Source of the DNA: Streptomyces guryensis
GTDB lineage: Bacteria > Actinomycetota > Actinomycetes > Streptomycetales > Streptomycetaceae
Direction: 5' to 3'
DNA length: 64,000 bases
NCBI RefSeq assembly: GCF_021261325.1
Contig: NZ_JAJSBI010000003.1
Span: forward strand, 483,401 to 547,400
Part shown: piece by piece, positions 63,534 through 64,000 of the stretch
Numbering within the stretch: the stretch's first letter is position 1
How the letters are laid out: each line of letters opens with the position of its first letter
The notes under the pieces: model-generated
Seen by the model: the letters and a program-made list of their open reading frames with translations, nothing else
Database searches by the model: none
What the model was told of the DNA's origin: nothing
Made by a program: the position numbers and the translations under genes

Positions 63534-64000
63534 ATGGCGTCGGTGCTGGGAATGCTGGAGGAGCGGGAGACAGCGGCCCGGGTGCGGGTGGAAGGACTGC
63601 GGGAGGAAGTCGCGCGGCTGGCTGGGGCGTTGGAGGCCGCGGAGATCGAGCTGGACCGGCGGGTGATCGCACGGGAGGAACTGGTCGAGGCCCTGGCGGC
63701 CTCGGCTGCCAAGACCACCGCCGTGACCGGGGCGGAGGCGGAAACCGTGTCGTCGCCCGCGCCGGTGCCGGGCTCGATCGTGCCGCCGTGGCGCGAAGGA
63801 CTGCCGGTGACGGTGCTGGCGCCGGACTACCAGCGGATTCTGGGAGTGCTCGACGAACGGCAGCCTGCGGGCCAAGAGCCGCTGAAGGCCAGGGAGATCA
63901 CGGCTCGGCTGGGCTTGGAGACAACGTCGGCGAAGGTCGAGGGGGTGCGTTCGAAGGCCCGGCGTCTGGCGGAGCGCGGGTGGCTCATCCTGGAGGCGTC
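63534..64000 (+). CDS. Coiled-coil protein with C-terminal winged-helix-like region (truncated by window end)
   Basis: Reading from the ATG at 63534 gives MASVLGMLEERETAARVR, then a heptad-rich coiled coil to about residue 55. A Pro/Ala linker follows, and then a helical region (LKAREITARLGLETTSAKVEGVRSKARRLAERGW) resembling a winged helix. No stop codon appears before the window ends. Function is unknown. Confidence 0.7.
   Translation, partial: MASVLGMLEERETAARVRVEGLREEVARLAGALEAAEIELDRRVIAREELVEALAASAAKTTAVTGAEAETVSSPAPVPGSIVPPWREGLPVTVLAPDYQRILGVLDERQPAGQEPLKAREITARLGLETTSAKVEGVRSKARRLAERGWLILEA

Overview
The window is chromosomal DNA of a Streptomyces species. It has very high GC, GTG starts and densely packed genes. 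Many products match well-known Streptomyces proteins closely: SigR/RsrA, DasR with DasABC, WblE, the SigH pair, and NrdAB behind a cobalamin riboswitch. The gene order follows the S. coelicolor core region that runs from sigR through dasR, wblE and sigH to the family 2B encapsulin locus, with local insertions. No rRNA, tRNA or CRISPR array was seen.

Layout. 1-6977: housekeeping and stress genes (HisN-type phosphatase, TetR regulator, Gdx/SugE-type SMR pump, RsgA, AroA, an M50 membrane protease, an SRAP protein and a small alpha/beta hydrolase). 6983-8216: the thiol-stress switch sigR-rsrA with its SigR-type autoregulatory promoter. 8358-11416: two tandem membrane HD-domain genes separated by an 85-bp minisatellite. 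11524-17233: TPR protein, peptide deformylase, GlxA-type regulator, lipoprotein and a secreted S53 peptidase. 17495-21165: class Ia ribonucleotide reductase behind a B12 riboswitch. 21210-23842: GNAT and an MctP-type symporter. 24143-32150: the aminosugar regulon (dasR, dasABC, dasD, nagB, a SIS-domain gene) with several DasR-type operators. 32207-36029: SDR/TetR pair, PdtaS-like kinase, wblE. 36349-43358: lipid kinase, sigH with its anti-sigma gene, antiporter, PLP enzyme, amidase. 43653-46258: family 2B encapsulin shell and its polyprenyl-synthase cargo. 46487-54479: ECF42-type sigma with DGPF partner, an IS481 element, VOC/AraC genes and a phosphate-transport/polyphosphate-kinase module.

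From about 54480 the character changes. There is a decayed methyltransferase gene, about 640 bp with no clear gene, and then a lower-GC block (55903-58254) that reads as an SDP (sporulation-delaying-protein) type toxin system, sdpC-sdpA-sdpB. Its sdpC and sdpB carry rare TTA codons, so the bldA developmental tRNA may control it. Next comes a set of genes found around XRE-TPR regulators (Nudix, XRE-TPR, unknown protein, degenerate phosphotransferase-like protein, methyltransferase, HAD). The window ends inside a coiled-coil protein gene.

How the genes work together. DasR represses uptake (DasABC) and breakdown (DasD, NagB) of chitin-derived aminosugars. SigR/RsrA and WblE sense redox state. 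Low B12 derepresses nrdAB. The encapsulin is expected to package an isoprenoid synthase. The sdp block is the best candidate for an undescribed system. Other distinctive points are the repeat array at a translationally coupled gene junction, and the IS481 insertion into a CTAG shared by two convergent stop codons.
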